DNA from: Solirubrobacterales bacterium
Lineage (GTDB): Bacteria; Actinomycetota; Thermoleophilia; Solirubrobacterales; JACPNS01
DNA: 64,000 bases
Reading direction: 5' to 3'
Assembly: GCA_016185345.1 (NCBI GenBank)
Contig: JACPNS010000021.1
Coordinates: 221,356 to 285,355, forward strand
Shown: positions 1 through 7,467 of the stretch, in pieces
Layout of the letters: every line of letters starts with the position of its first letter
How positions within the stretch are numbered: position 1 is the stretch's first letter
Position numbers and translations under genes: made by a program
Notes under the pieces: model-generated
What the model was told of the DNA's origin: nothing
Seen by the model: only the letters and a program-made list of their open reading frames with translations
Database searches by the model: none

Positions 1-1149
1 GCCACGCGAGTACTGGTTCTCTTCTACTTTTACGAGCGCGGCTACTCGCCGATCGAAGTCGCGCTGCTCTTCGTCTTCTACGAGGTCTTCGGCATCGTCA
101 CGAACCTTGTCGGAGGCTGGCTGGCCGCGCGATTTGGTCTGCGCACGACGTTGCTCATGGGTCTCGGAACCCAGCTGGTCGCGCTTCTGATGCTGGCGCT
201 CGTGCCGTCGGACTGGCTGGTCGTCGCCTGGGTGATGATCTCTCAGGCGCTCTCGGGAATTGCCAAGGACCTCACGAAGATGAGCTCCAAGAGCGCCGTG
301 AAGCTGGTCGTGCCCGAGGACGATCCAGGCGCGCTCTATCGCTGGGTGACGATCCTGACGGGATCCAAGAATGCACTGAAGGGCGTCGGCTTCTTCCTCG
401 GCGGACTGCTGCTGACCACGATCGGATTCCAGCCAGCGCTGATCGTGCTCGCCGTGATGATCGCGATCGCGCTGGTGTGCATCGTCGTGCTCATGCAGGG
501 CGAGCTTGGCAAGCCGGATCGCAAGGCCAAGTTCAGCCAGATGTTCTCCAACAGCCGCTCGGTCAACCTGCTCGCGGCCGCACGGATTCTGCTGTTTGCC
601 GCCCGCGACGTCTGGTTCGTGGTCGCGCTCCCCGTGTATCTGCGGAGCGTTCTCGGCTGGTCATTCTGGGAGGTTGGATCGTTCATGGCGGTATGGGTGA
701 TCGGCTACGGAATCGTCCAGGCATCGGCACCGCGCATCCTTGGCGGGCGTCATCCCGATGGCCGGATGGCGACCTGGCTCGTCTTCAGCCTCGCGGCGCT
801 CCCTGCAGCGATCGCTGTCGCGCTCATCTCGAGTGCGGATCCGACCATCACACTGGTCGTCGGACTGATCGTCTTTGGAGCTGTCTTCGCGCTCAATAGC
901 GCCGTGCACTCGTTCTTGATCCTCAACTACGCCGACGGCGACAAGGTCGCGATGAATGTCGGCTTCTATTACATGGCCAATGCCGTCGGAAGGCTCGCCG
1001 GAACGATCCTCTCAGGCGTGATCTACCAACTCAGTGGGCTCGAGGCATGTCTATGGGCATCGTCGCTGATGCTGCTCGGTGCGGGTGCGATTTCGCTATG
1101 GCTTCCACGTCGCGCCAACGAGTCGGCCGGTGCTGGCGCCGCCGCCTAA
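1..1149 (+). CDS. arsJ: ArsJ-type organoarsenical efflux MFS transporter (5' end cut by window)
   Basis: The frame is open from base 1, so the N-terminus lies outside the window; about 382 residues are visible. The protein is a polytopic major facilitator. I recognise segments characteristic of ArsJ from memory of the family: 'YEVFGIVTNLVGGW', 'QALSGIAKDLTKMSSKSAVKLVVP', 'ILTGSKNALKGVGFFLGG' and 'AARDVWFVVALPVYL', read here in pieces along residues 28-215. ArsJ exports 1-arseno-3-phosphoglycerate, formed by a GAPDH that incorporates arsenate. The partner gapdh is normally adjacent, so it is expected just left of the window. The downstream gene begins 37 nt later and is unrelated. A general MFS pump is the alternative. 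Confidence 0.8.
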   Translation, partial: ATRVLVLFYFYERGYSPIEVALLFVFYEVFGIVTNLVGGWLAARFGLRTTLLMGLGTQLVALLMLALVPSDWLVVAWVMISQALSGIAKDLTKMSSKSAVKLVVPEDDPGALYRWVTILTGSKNALKGVGFFLGGLLLTTIGFQPALIVLAVMIAIALVCIVVLMQGELGKPDRKAKFSQMFSNSRSVNLLAAARILLFAARDVWFVVALPVYLRSVLGWSFWEVGSFMAVWVIGYGIVQASAPRILGGRHPDGRMATWLVFSLAALPAAIAVALISSADPTITLVVGLIVFGAVFALNSAVHSFLILNYADGDKVAMNVGFYYMANAVGRLAGTILSGVIYQLSGLEACLWASSLMLLGAGAISLWLPRRANESAGAGAAA

Positions 1150-1186
1150 GCGCAACTTCTGGTGTCATTATTGGGTTGTGGACGGT

Positions 1187-1729
1187 ATGAATCGTTCACG
1201 CTCGCTCACAGTTCTGCTCGCACTCTGTTTCGTAGGCCTGGCACCGAACGCGGCCTCGGCCGCGTATGGCGACCTCGACGCCGACTTCGGCGTCGGCGGA
1301 AAAGTCAGAGGCTTGGCACTTTCGGAGCCGAGTGAGATCCAGATTCAGCCCGATCGCAAGATTCTCGTCGGCGGTCGAATGACGTCGAACCTGGGCGCCT
1401 ACAGCGGTCGGATCGCGCGTCTTGGGCGCAGCGGAGAGCTGGACAACTCTTTCGGTACCGGCGGATACGTCGCGATCCCGGGCGGCGGGTTGCTGTTTGA
1501 CATGGACCTTCTCGATGACGGGCGCATCGCAGCTCTGGTGAGCGACAACAAGATCGTCGTATTCCGGACCGACGGCAGCCTCGACGCTGGCTTCGGCACC
1601 GGTGGCGTCCTGTCCTTCGGCAACGCTCCGACGAGCATGAAGGCAGCGTCGATCGCGCCGCAGTCTGGAGCGAAGATTCTCGTGTCTGGGGGCTCGGAAC
1701 AGAAAGTCACAACCTCGCTGCTCGGGTGA
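1187..1729 (+). CDS. delta-60 repeat secreted protein, N-terminal fragment (frameshifted)
   Basis: A 180-aa product with a clear signal peptide (hydrophobic core about residues 8-20, AxA-like cleavage near residue 25). It is followed by 'GDLDADFGVGGKV', 'GELDNSFGTGGYV' and 'GSLDAGFGTGGVL' units. These are the delta-60 repeats that form beta-propeller-like blades in secreted bacterial proteins of unknown role. The frame ends at a TGA at 1727-1729, in mid-repeat. The next repeats continue in another frame from about 1690, so this is the 5' half of a gene broken by a one-base shift at a five-G run (1688-1692). The ATG start is chosen because the signal peptide follows it directly; no strong Shine-Dalgarno is seen. 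Confidence 0.7.
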   Translation: MNRSRSLTVLLALCFVGLAPNAASAAYGDLDADFGVGGKVRGLALSEPSEIQIQPDRKILVGGRMTSNLGAYSGRIARLGRSGELDNSFGTGGYVAIPGGGLLFDMDLLDDGRIAALVSDNKIVVFRTDGSLDAGFGTGGVLSFGNAPTSMKAASIAPQSGAKILVSGGSEQKVTTSLLG

Positions 1730-2826
1730 TTCGGCTCGATCAAGCCGGAGCTAACGACACATCGTTCGGGGATTCAGGAGTGGCCGTGCTTCCTGGCGCG
1801 ATCAGTCCTGGACCAGGACTTTCGTCCCTCGCAACGACACCGGACGGCTACGTGCTCGCAGGAGTCGGACGCGCGACTTCGTCCACCGAGGCCTATAAGC
1901 GGACCGTGATGAAGCTCAGCGAATCGGGGCTCCCCGTCGTCAACTTCGGGCAGGGAGGTTTTGCTTCGGATCTCGGAATTCCGAATGGATTCGGCGTTGG
2001 CGCACAGTCATCGTCCGAAATCGTCGTTTCACGCGACGGCGGCTTCGTTGAAATTGGACGGACGATCATCTACAACGGCGGCCGTGGTGGAGTCTCAAGG
2101 CACTACTGGTCCTCGTTCTTTCGGGCAGATGGCCAGCTTAGATTCGGGTATCCAAGCGACTGGAAAGCCGAGGGAGCGACCGCCGTTGAGGGCCCCGGAT
2201 TCGCGGTCGCGGTGGCCAACGGAGTTTCCGTATTCAAGCCAGACTTGACACTCGATGCGGCGTTCGGCCGCCGCGGCAGCAATTCAGTTGCGGTCGAAGA
2301 GTGTTCTCTTTGGGGCGAACTCGCCACGGACGTGGACGGGTCGATCGTGGCTGCGAGTTCGTGCCCGTCAACCATCGGTGCCCTCGTTCGATTCCTCGGC
2401 CCGAACGGGGGTCGCGCCGCGGCTCAGGCGAACATCAAGGGTCTGACCTACTCGCGCAAGTTTCGCGGCAAGCCCACTCGAGCCTCGTGGCCGCGCGTCG
2501 TGGGAGGAACCGCCGGCCCCGCTGGCGAGGTGCGTCGCGTCAGCGTTGCGGTCAGGCGGATTGACGGACAACGGCCCAACAAGGATCGCTGCGGATGGAT
2601 GATTCGGTCCGCCACGCGGTACTCGCGACGCTCCGATTGCAGCCAGCCAGTCTTCATGCCTGCCAAGGGTCTCAGCAGCTGGCGCTTCGACTTCGGTCGT
2701 CCACTTGCGCCGGGGAAGTACCAACTCTTTGTTCGCACGACAATGAATGACGGCCGCGTGAATCCCATCAACCGTGACGTCGATGCCTTCCGCCAATTCA
2801 CCGTCGAACGTCCTACCAAAAAGTAG
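1726..2826 (+). CDS. delta-60 repeat secreted protein, C-terminal fragment (frameshifted)
   Basis: A 366-aa open frame that continues the upstream gene. Repeats such as 'VIRLDQAGANDTSFGDSGV' and 'SGLPVVNFGQGGF' carry on, and the frame is open upstream of 1726 (it reads 'NLAARVIRLD'). The GTG at 1726 is therefore probably not a true start. After the repeats (to about residue 200) there is a basic, Cys-containing beta-type domain ('NKDRCGWMI', 'RRSDCSQPVF') ending near residue 360, likely an extracellular Ig-like module. With the preceding fragment, an intact product would be about 546 aa. The break is either a real pseudogene mutation or a homopolymer sequencing error. Function is unknown. Confidence 0.65.
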   Translation: MIRLDQAGANDTSFGDSGVAVLPGAISPGPGLSSLATTPDGYVLAGVGRATSSTEAYKRTVMKLSESGLPVVNFGQGGFASDLGIPNGFGVGAQSSSEIVVSRDGGFVEIGRTIIYNGGRGGVSRHYWSSFFRADGQLRFGYPSDWKAEGATAVEGPGFAVAVANGVSVFKPDLTLDAAFGRRGSNSVAVEECSLWGELATDVDGSIVAASSCPSTIGALVRFLGPNGGRAAAQANIKGLTYSRKFRGKPTRASWPRVVGGTAGPAGEVRRVSVAVRRIDGQRPNKDRCGWMIRSATRYSRRSDCSQPVFMPAKGLSSWRFDFGRPLAPGKYQLFVRTTMNDGRVNPINRDVDAFRQFTVERPTKK

Positions 2827-2855
2827 TGAGCGGCTCGGCCGCCCGGCTCCCGGAT

Positions 2856-2861
2856 TAGACT
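2856..2861 (+). promoter_or_regulatory. putative -10 element (TAGACT) of clpPX
   Basis: TAGACT fits the TANNNT -10 pattern and sits 143 nt upstream of clpP. The following bases, CGCCCAGCGAG, nearly match those after the TAGACT upstream of mreB (13359). No convincing -35 is seen. Confidence 0.35.
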
Positions 2862-3004
2862 CGCCCAGCGAGGGAACGGTCTCCATGCTCGAGGCGGCAA
2901 ATCGGTGGCAACACTGACAGTTCCGAGTCAAGACCCCTCTCAATCCCGCCCAGCTTTTTTCTGCACTGTGCAGGACATCAGACCAGAGAGGAAAAAATCG
3001 GACC

Positions 3005-3589
3005 ATGTCACCACTAGTTCCTATGGTCGTAGAGCAGACTTCCCGCGGGGAGCGCGCCTTCGACATCTACAGCCGCCTACTCGACGAGCGCATCATCTTT
3101 CTTGGCACTCCCGTCACCGACGACATCGCCAACCTGATTGTCGCCCAGCTCATTCACCTCGAGGCAGACGATCCAGATAAAGACATCTCTTTGTACATCA
3201 ACTCGCCGGGCGGATCCGTTTACGCCGGCATGGCGATCTACGACACGATGCAGTACATCAAGCCCGACGTGCAGACGATCTGCGCAGGCGTTGCAATGTC
3301 GATGGGGGCAATGCTCCTCTCCGGCGGCGCCAAGGGCAAGCGCATGGCACTCAAGCACAGCCGCATCCTGATCCACCAGGTCAGCAGCGGATTCCAGGGT
3401 CAGGCAACTGACATCGAGATTCACGCCAAGGAAGTAATCGACCTGCGTAAGCGCATGGACGAGCTTCTTGCTGACAACACCGGTCAGACACTGGAGAAGG
3501 TCGCGGCCGACACCGAGCGTGACTACTTCATGTCGTCCGAGGAAGCCATGGAATATGGCCTCATCGACCGAGTGTTGGAGAAGCGCTAG
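3005..3589 (+). CDS. clpP: ATP-dependent Clp protease proteolytic subunit
   Basis: A 194-aa serine peptidase, the normal ClpP length. The catalytic triad is visible as S99 in '[10 protein letters not shown]', H124 in 'RILIHQ' and D173 in 'ERDYF'. The S-H spacing (25) and H-D spacing (49) are the same as in E. coli ClpP. The oxyanion region 'SPGGSV' is at 67-72. ClpP forms tetradecameric chambers that degrade proteins unfolded by ClpX. A GAGAGGA ribosome-binding site lies at 2986-2992, 12 nt before the ATG. clpX follows after 46 nt, so the two probably share the promoter upstream. Only one clpP is present here, although actinobacteria often carry a tandem pair. Confidence 0.98.
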   Translation: MSPLVPMVVEQTSRGERAFDIYSRLLDERIIFLGTPVTDDIANLIVAQLIHLEADDPDKDISLYINSPGGSVYAGMAIYDTMQYIKPDVQTICAGVAMSMGAMLLSGGAKGKRMALKHSRILIHQVSSGFQGQATDIEIHAKEVIDLRKRMDELLADNTGQTLEKVAADTERDYFMSSEEAMEYGLIDRVLEKR

Positions 3590-3635
3590 ACGCATGTTGC
3601 GACTTGCGCCGAATGCCGATAGCTTGAGGTAGTCG

Positions 3636-4940
3636 ATGGCACGCCCCTCTGACACAAACGAACAGCTGCTCTGCTCGTTCTGCGGCAAGTCGCAGCGACA
3701 GGTCAAGAAGTTGATCGCCGGTCCGGGCGTGTACATCTGCGACGAGTGCATCGACCTCTGCAACGAGATCATTGATGAAGAGCTAGCCGCACCGGCGACG
3801 CTCGATGTCGCCAACATCCCCAAGCCCGCGGAGATCAATTCCGCGCTTGACGAGTACGTGATCGGCCAGGAGACTGCCAAGCGCACGCTCTCCGTGGCCG
3901 TTTACAACCACTACAAGCGCGTGCAGATGATGCAGAGCGCCGACGAAGAGATCGAAGTCCAGAAGAGCAACATCCTTCTGCTCGGTCCGACTGGTTGCGG
4001 CAAGACCCTGCTCGCGCAGACGCTAGCCCGTGTTCTGAACGTGCCGTTTGCGATCGCCGACGCGACTGCTTTGACCGAAGCTGGATATGTCGGCGAAGAC
4101 GTCGAGAACATCCTGCTCAAGCTGATCCAGTCTGCCGATTACGACGTCAAGCGCGCCGAGACCGGCATCGTCTACATCGACGAGGTCGACAAGATCGCGC
4201 GCAAGGCCGACAACCCCTCGATCACCCGTGATGTCTCGGGCGAGGGCGTGCAGCAGGCCCTGCTGAAGATTCTTGAAGGCACGGTCGCGTCGGTTCCGCC
4301 GCAGGGCGGCCGCAAGCACCCGCATCAGGAGCTGCTGACGATCGACACCTCGAACGTGCTGTTCATCTGTGGTGGAGCCTTCGCAGGTCTCGACAAGGTG
4401 ATTGGTAAGCGCGTCGGCTACAAGGGCCTGGGCTTTGGCGCAGATGTGAAGAGCCGCCGCGAGCAGGACCCGGGCGAGATCTTCGAGAAGACCTTGCCGG
4501 AAGACTTGATCAATTACGGGCTGATCCCGGAGTTCATCGGTCGTCTGCCGGTTGTGACTGCCGTGCACTCTTTGCGCGAGCCGCAGCTGATTTCAATTTT
4601 GACCGAGCCGAAGAACGCACTGGTCAAGCAGTTCCAGCGCTTCTTCGCCTTCGACAACATCGACCTGGTGTTTGCCGATGATGCACTGGCCGCAATTGCC
4701 GACCGCGCCATCGAGCGCGAGACCGGCGCCCGCGGGCTGCGCTCGATCATGGAGGAGACTTTGCTCGACGTTCAGTTCGAGCTGCCGTCCCGCAAGGACG
4801 TCACGAAGTGCGTAGTCACCAAGGAGACGATCGAGAAGGGCATCAACCCGACTCTCGTCACCGAAGCCGCGAAGGTCGAACCTGGCGGCGCCAAGCGCAT
4901 CGGCAGGCCGCCGGATGCGCTTACTCAAGAATCCGCTTAA
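3636..4940 (+). CDS. clpX: ATP-dependent Clp protease ATP-binding subunit ClpX
   Basis: A 434-aa AAA+ unfoldase. The N-terminal zinc-binding domain has C13-x2-C16 and C35-x2-C38. Walker A GPTGCGKT is at 117-124, the GYVG pore loop at 150-153, Walker B 'IVYIDEVD' at 178-185, and the RKH loop 'RKHPHQE' near residue 226. ClpX recognises substrates and threads them into ClpP, encoded just upstream. A TAGCTT hexamer (3620-3625) and a GAGG in the 10-16 nt before the ATG could give an additional internal promoter or a ribosome-binding site. A strong terminator hairpin follows the stop codon by two bases. Confidence 0.98.
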   Translation: MARPSDTNEQLLCSFCGKSQRQVKKLIAGPGVYICDECIDLCNEIIDEELAAPATLDVANIPKPAEINSALDEYVIGQETAKRTLSVAVYNHYKRVQMMQSADEEIEVQKSNILLLGPTGCGKTLLAQTLARVLNVPFAIADATALTEAGYVGEDVENILLKLIQSADYDVKRAETGIVYIDEVDKIARKADNPSITRDVSGEGVQQALLKILEGTVASVPPQGGRKHPHQELLTIDTSNVLFICGGAFAGLDKVIGKRVGYKGLGFGADVKSRREQDPGEIFEKTLPEDLINYGLIPEFIGRLPVVTAVHSLREPQLISILTEPKNALVKQFQRFFAFDNIDLVFADDALAAIADRAIERETGARGLRSIMEETLLDVQFELPSRKDVTKCVVTKETIEKGINPTLVTEAAKVEPGGAKRIGRPPDALTQESA

Positions 4941-4942
4941 CG

Positions 4943-4972
4943 ACGAAGGCCTCCCGAGGGGGAGGCCTTCGT
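4943..4972 (+). terminator. hairpin terminator after clpX
   Basis: A perfect 13-bp stem (4943-4955 with 4960-4972) closed by a 4-nt loop begins 2 nt after the clpX stop. No U-run follows, as is common in high-GC actinobacteria. It would also face the minus-strand gene that ends at 5034. Confidence 0.85.
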
Positions 4973-5033
4973 CTGACAGGACAACGGGCTTTCAAGAGGT
5001 TTGAGGAGCCCGGATCAAGAGGTTACGCTCTAG

Positions 5034-5447
5034 TCAACTTACCTTCTTCTTGGTAGGTGACTTCGTCTTGCAAGTTTTCTTGGTCTTCTTCTTCTTCTTC
5101 TTCGCACCGTTGCACTTCTTTGTTCTCTGCGAAGCAGCAGTCACGACCCAGTCGCGGTAGATGGCTACGACCAGGTCGCTCTGCTGCAGAACCGACAGGG
5201 CCAGGGGCCCGGCCGACAGCGCTACATACGGGAGCGTGCTGTAACGGTTGTTCACCGAGAACGAACCGTTCGGCAACGCGCGCAAGAGCGCATCTGTTGT
5301 CGCGGTGATCTGCTCGGGTGCTGCGCCCTCGGCGAGGTTCAGTTGCGCGATTACGCGCTGCTGCGCAGGCTCGGCCGCGCTTGCGCCAGCGGCGGGCAGA
5401 ATGGCCGCGAAAGCGGCAAGAAGCGAGATGACGAGAAGTTTCTTCAT
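5034..5447 (-). CDS. secreted inhibitor-I9/propeptide-like protein with lysine-rich tail
   Basis: A 137-aa protein. A signal peptide ('MKKLLVISLLAAFAAILPA', cleavage near ASA-A at 24-25) is followed by about 75 residues that resemble a subtilisin prodomain (inhibitor I9): 'RVIAQLN', then 'LPYVALSAGPLALSVLQQSDLV' ahead of 'VAIYRD'. There is no protease domain. The C-terminus (about residues 108-137) is almost all Lys, Thr and Ser, with two Cys. Free I9 domains act as protease inhibitors or chaperones; applying that here is inference. The lysine run is encoded by an AAG trinucleotide repeat. The gene is convergent with clpX and follows other minus-strand secreted-protein genes. Confidence 0.7.
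   Translation of the reverse strand: MKKLLVISLLAAFAAILPAAGASAAEPAQQRVIAQLNLAEGAAPEQITATTDALLRALPNGSFSVNNRYSTLPYVALSAGPLALSVLQQSDLVVAIYRDWVVTAASQRTKKCNGAKKKKKKTKKTCKTKSPTKKKVS
5085..5103. repeat. trinucleotide microsatellite (CTT/AAG)6
   Basis: Six CTT units plus one C on the plus strand, read as six consecutive AAG lysine codons in the minus-strand gene. Tract length could vary by slippage without breaking the frame. Confidence 0.85.
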
Positions 5448-5602
5448 GAAAGTCGCGAGCCGAGCCGTCCTTGACTCGCCATCAAGATATGCGCGAATCC
5501 CCGGATGCGCAAGGGAAAGCCGTTTGATCAGTCGTTCACATCGGCATTCGGGCTCAAGCTACTAACCCACGTCTGTGCTTGATTCGCCCAGTGCGTCGCG
5601 GT

Positions 5603-5625
5603 GGATTTTGCGACCGCGAAAATCC
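5603..5625 (-). terminator. possible hairpin terminator downstream of the lipoprotein operon
   Basis: A 7-bp stem (5603-5609 with 5619-5625) with two further G-C pairs inside and a short loop. It lies 27 nt after the small frame ending at 5652 and upstream of the gene starting at 5447. The rest of 5448-5651 shows nothing I recognise. Confidence 0.4.
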
Positions 5626-5651
5626 CGCAGGACGGTGAACAGCTGCTTCGG

Positions 5652-5744
5652 TTATCGCCGAGCTCGGCCGGCCAAGATCAGCACTGAGAAGTTTGAAAAA
5701 CCGATCACCATCGCAAGGCGGCTGTTGATCGCAAGGAACTTCAC
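5652..5744 (-). CDS. possible 30-aa membrane peptide
   Basis: A very short frame starting with GTG at 5744. GGAGGG lies 7 nt upstream of the GTG, a better ribosome-binding site than most genes here have. The peptide is one hydrophobic helix with basic ends: about 20 apolar residues around 'MVIGFSNFSVLIL', ending 'GRARR'. It starts 28 nt after the lipoprotein stop and would be co-transcribed. No family is recognised, and a random frame cannot be excluded. Confidence 0.3.
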   Translation of the reverse strand: MKFLAINSRLAMVIGFSNFSVLILAGRARR

Positions 5745-5772
5745 GTGACGGCCCTCCGGTACCGCATCTGTA

Positions 5773-6336
5773 TCACTTTCGAAGCTGTGTGATCTTTGCG
5801 AGCTCTTGGGTCGCGCCCTGGATGACCAAGTTTGCAAGCTGAACTGTGGCCGGCCCGCCTGAGCCTGAGTTGGCCTCCGCTGCGCGTAGGGACGCCCGGT
5901 CGTTCAGCTGCATCGCCGACAGGTAGCCTGCGTCGCCCGATGGGGATGCCGGCCGGGCGCCGTCAGCAGTGACCCCGAGCGATTTGAGCGAGATATCGAG
6001 CGTGTAAGACGCCTTGGCCAGGTTCTCGATCCTGTCGCCGGTGTTGCGGAGGCGATCGAGCTTCGCGCTCCACTTCTCGCGCTCGGCGAGCGCTGACTCG
6101 GCGAACGCTTTGATCTCGGGTTCCGCGGTCGTCCTGAGGATTGCGTTCGAGTACCCGACAGCGTTCGCGATCTGAGCTGCAGCGACAGCTTCATAAGCAG
6201 AGTCGAGCTTGTTGCGACGGTCGACCTCGGGGTTTCCGGTGGTTGTTGAGTCGCCACAGCCAGTCACCGCCAGCGCGGCGACGGCCAGCAGAACGAGAAT
6301 GGTTCTTGCCGTATTCACACGCCAATCATGGCGCAT
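5773..6336 (-). CDS. lipoprotein of unknown function, helical
   Basis: A 187-aa protein with a lipoprotein signal: hydrophobic segment 12-24 and lipobox L-A-V-T-G-C with Cys27 as the predicted lipidation site. The mature part is predicted to be largely helical. Its last third ('AMQLNDRASLRAAEA', 'LANLVIQGATQELAKI') is vaguely like DUF305/ferritin-like helices but lacks metal-binding His, so I do not assign a family. It begins 4 nt after the stop of the preceding minus-strand gene, suggesting translational coupling. A GTG seven codons in (6318) would still leave an intact signal. Confidence 0.75.
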   Translation of the reverse strand: MRHDWRVNTARTILVLLAVAALAVTGCGDSTTTGNPEVDRRNKLDSAYEAVAAAQIANAVGYSNAILRTTAEPEIKAFAESALAEREKWSAKLDRLRNTGDRIENLAKASYTLDISLKSLGVTADGARPASPSGDAGYLSAMQLNDRASLRAAEANSGSGGPATVQLANLVIQGATQELAKITQLRK

Positions 6337-6340
6337 CGGA

Positions 6341-7312
6341 CTACTTGCGGTACTTCGTCAACCAGTTGGTCAGCGCGTAGTAACCAGCGCGCGGCACGCC
6401 GGTCGGCGAGATCATGCCCGAGTCCCACTTGAACGGGTAGCTGCCTTCGCCCGGCTGCAGCGTGCCGTACCAGGAGTACAGGTAGACGCGCTTGATGCGG
6501 GGCGACTTGAGGCCAAGGTTCAGTGCCCTCGTGGTTGCCTGCGCGGCGCGCTGCTCGTTGTAGGCGTACTTGTAGTTGAAGGCGACGATTCCGCCGACCT
6601 CGGTCAGCCAGACCTCGCCCTTCACGGCTTCAAGGAACTTCTTGGTTGTGCTCTTCTTCCAGGTCTTGTTGCCGTTTGTGTCGGTGTAGCTGTGCAGTCC
6701 CCAGATCTTCGGCTGCTTTGCCGTCTTCAGGAATTTCTTGAGCCACGGCAACATGTTCGTCTGGTCAAGAACGTCGGCCGCGACGATCTTGCAGCTTGGG
6801 CAGATCGTCTTGGTGATGTTGAAGTACTGGGCCGCGCGCTTGGGGTTGTTGACCGTCGGCTGCGACTTGTGGTTGGCCTCGTTCCACGGCGAAATCGTCT
6901 TCAGGTTGGGGTAGCGGGCGAGGGCGAAGTTGAGCGCCTCGGCGTACTCGGCCACGGTTGGAAGCTTGGTCGGGAACGCGTATGAGCGCTCGAAGGAGAT
7001 CAACGGGTCAACGCCGGCGTCCTGCGCGCCCTTCATCCACGCGTCCATGCGCTCCAGCTCGATCGGGTGCTGGTAGAAGTCGTAAGGCACGATCCGACGT
7101 GAGATCTTTGAGCGGGTAGCGGCGAAGTTCCGGTCGTAGAACATCGGGTAGTTGTTGTCGGCGACGCCGACCAACGGCACCTTCACCACTATGGCGGCGG
7201 CCTTTTTCTTCTTGGCCTTTGCGTCGGCGGAGAGGGGCAACGCAACGGCAACGGTCAAAAGCGCCAAAAGGGTAAGGACGATCGAAATGCGGGGGATACG
7301 TACTGCGCTCAA
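6341..7312 (-). CDS. secreted glycoside-hydrolase-like (clan A TIM-barrel) protein
   Basis: A 323-aa exported protein. The TTG start at 7312 is chosen because GGAGG lies 6 nt upstream and a signal peptide follows at once (hydrophobic residues 10-26, cleavage near ADA-K). The mature part looks like a clan-A glycosidase. 'SPWNEAN' (about residues 163-169) carries the Asn-Glu acid/base pair, and 'VWLTEVGG' (about 238-245) carries a Glu placed like the nucleophile. 'WGLHSYTD' fits a barrel strand between them. GH5/GH39-like is the closest guess; the substrate is unknown. The gene is first of a minus-strand group and diverges from valS. Confidence 0.75.
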   Translation of the reverse strand: MSAVRIPRISIVLTLLALLTVAVALPLSADAKAKKKKAAAIVVKVPLVGVADNNYPMFYDRNFAATRSKISRRIVPYDFYQHPIELERMDAWMKGAQDAGVDPLISFERSYAFPTKLPTVAEYAEALNFALARYPNLKTISPWNEANHKSQPTVNNPKRAAQYFNITKTICPSCKIVAADVLDQTNMLPWLKKFLKTAKQPKIWGLHSYTDTNGNKTWKKSTTKKFLEAVKGEVWLTEVGGIVAFNYKYAYNEQRAAQATTRALNLGLKSPRIKRVYLYSWYGTLQPGEGSYPFKWDSGMISPTGVPRAGYYALTNWLTKYRK

Positions 7313-7453
7313 AATGGTCCTCCATGAACCTTGGTTTTCGGCGCCGCTTGCGATCTGAGGTCGCGGCGTATGGCGGCTGCCATTTGGAGAAAAATGTTCG
7401 GTCAAGCGTAGAGTGCGAGACGGCCGCAAAAGTTGCGGTTGAAGCGCCACTCC

Positions 7454-7459
7454 TAAACT
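7454..7459 (+). promoter_or_regulatory. putative -10 of valS, leaderless type
   Basis: TAAACT ends 8 nt before the valS ATG, and there is no Shine-Dalgarno. This spacing would place the transcript start at or next to the start codon. Confidence 0.4.
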
Positions 7460-7467
7460 CTCTCGGC

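Noticed and set aside
1079..1186. Upstream extension of the delta-60 protein into arsJ
   Set aside because: The frame is open, but it overlaps arsJ coding sequence, and the signal peptide starts cleanly at 1187.
5083..5103. Short tandem repeat as a possible CRISPR or structural array
   Set aside because: It is a six-unit AAG codon run inside a gene. No repeat-spacer arrangement occurs anywhere I looked in the window.
7313..7467. T-box leader upstream of valS
   Set aside because: There is no GGTGG-type T-box sequence or long stem-loop. The region is a short divergent promoter region and valS looks leaderless.
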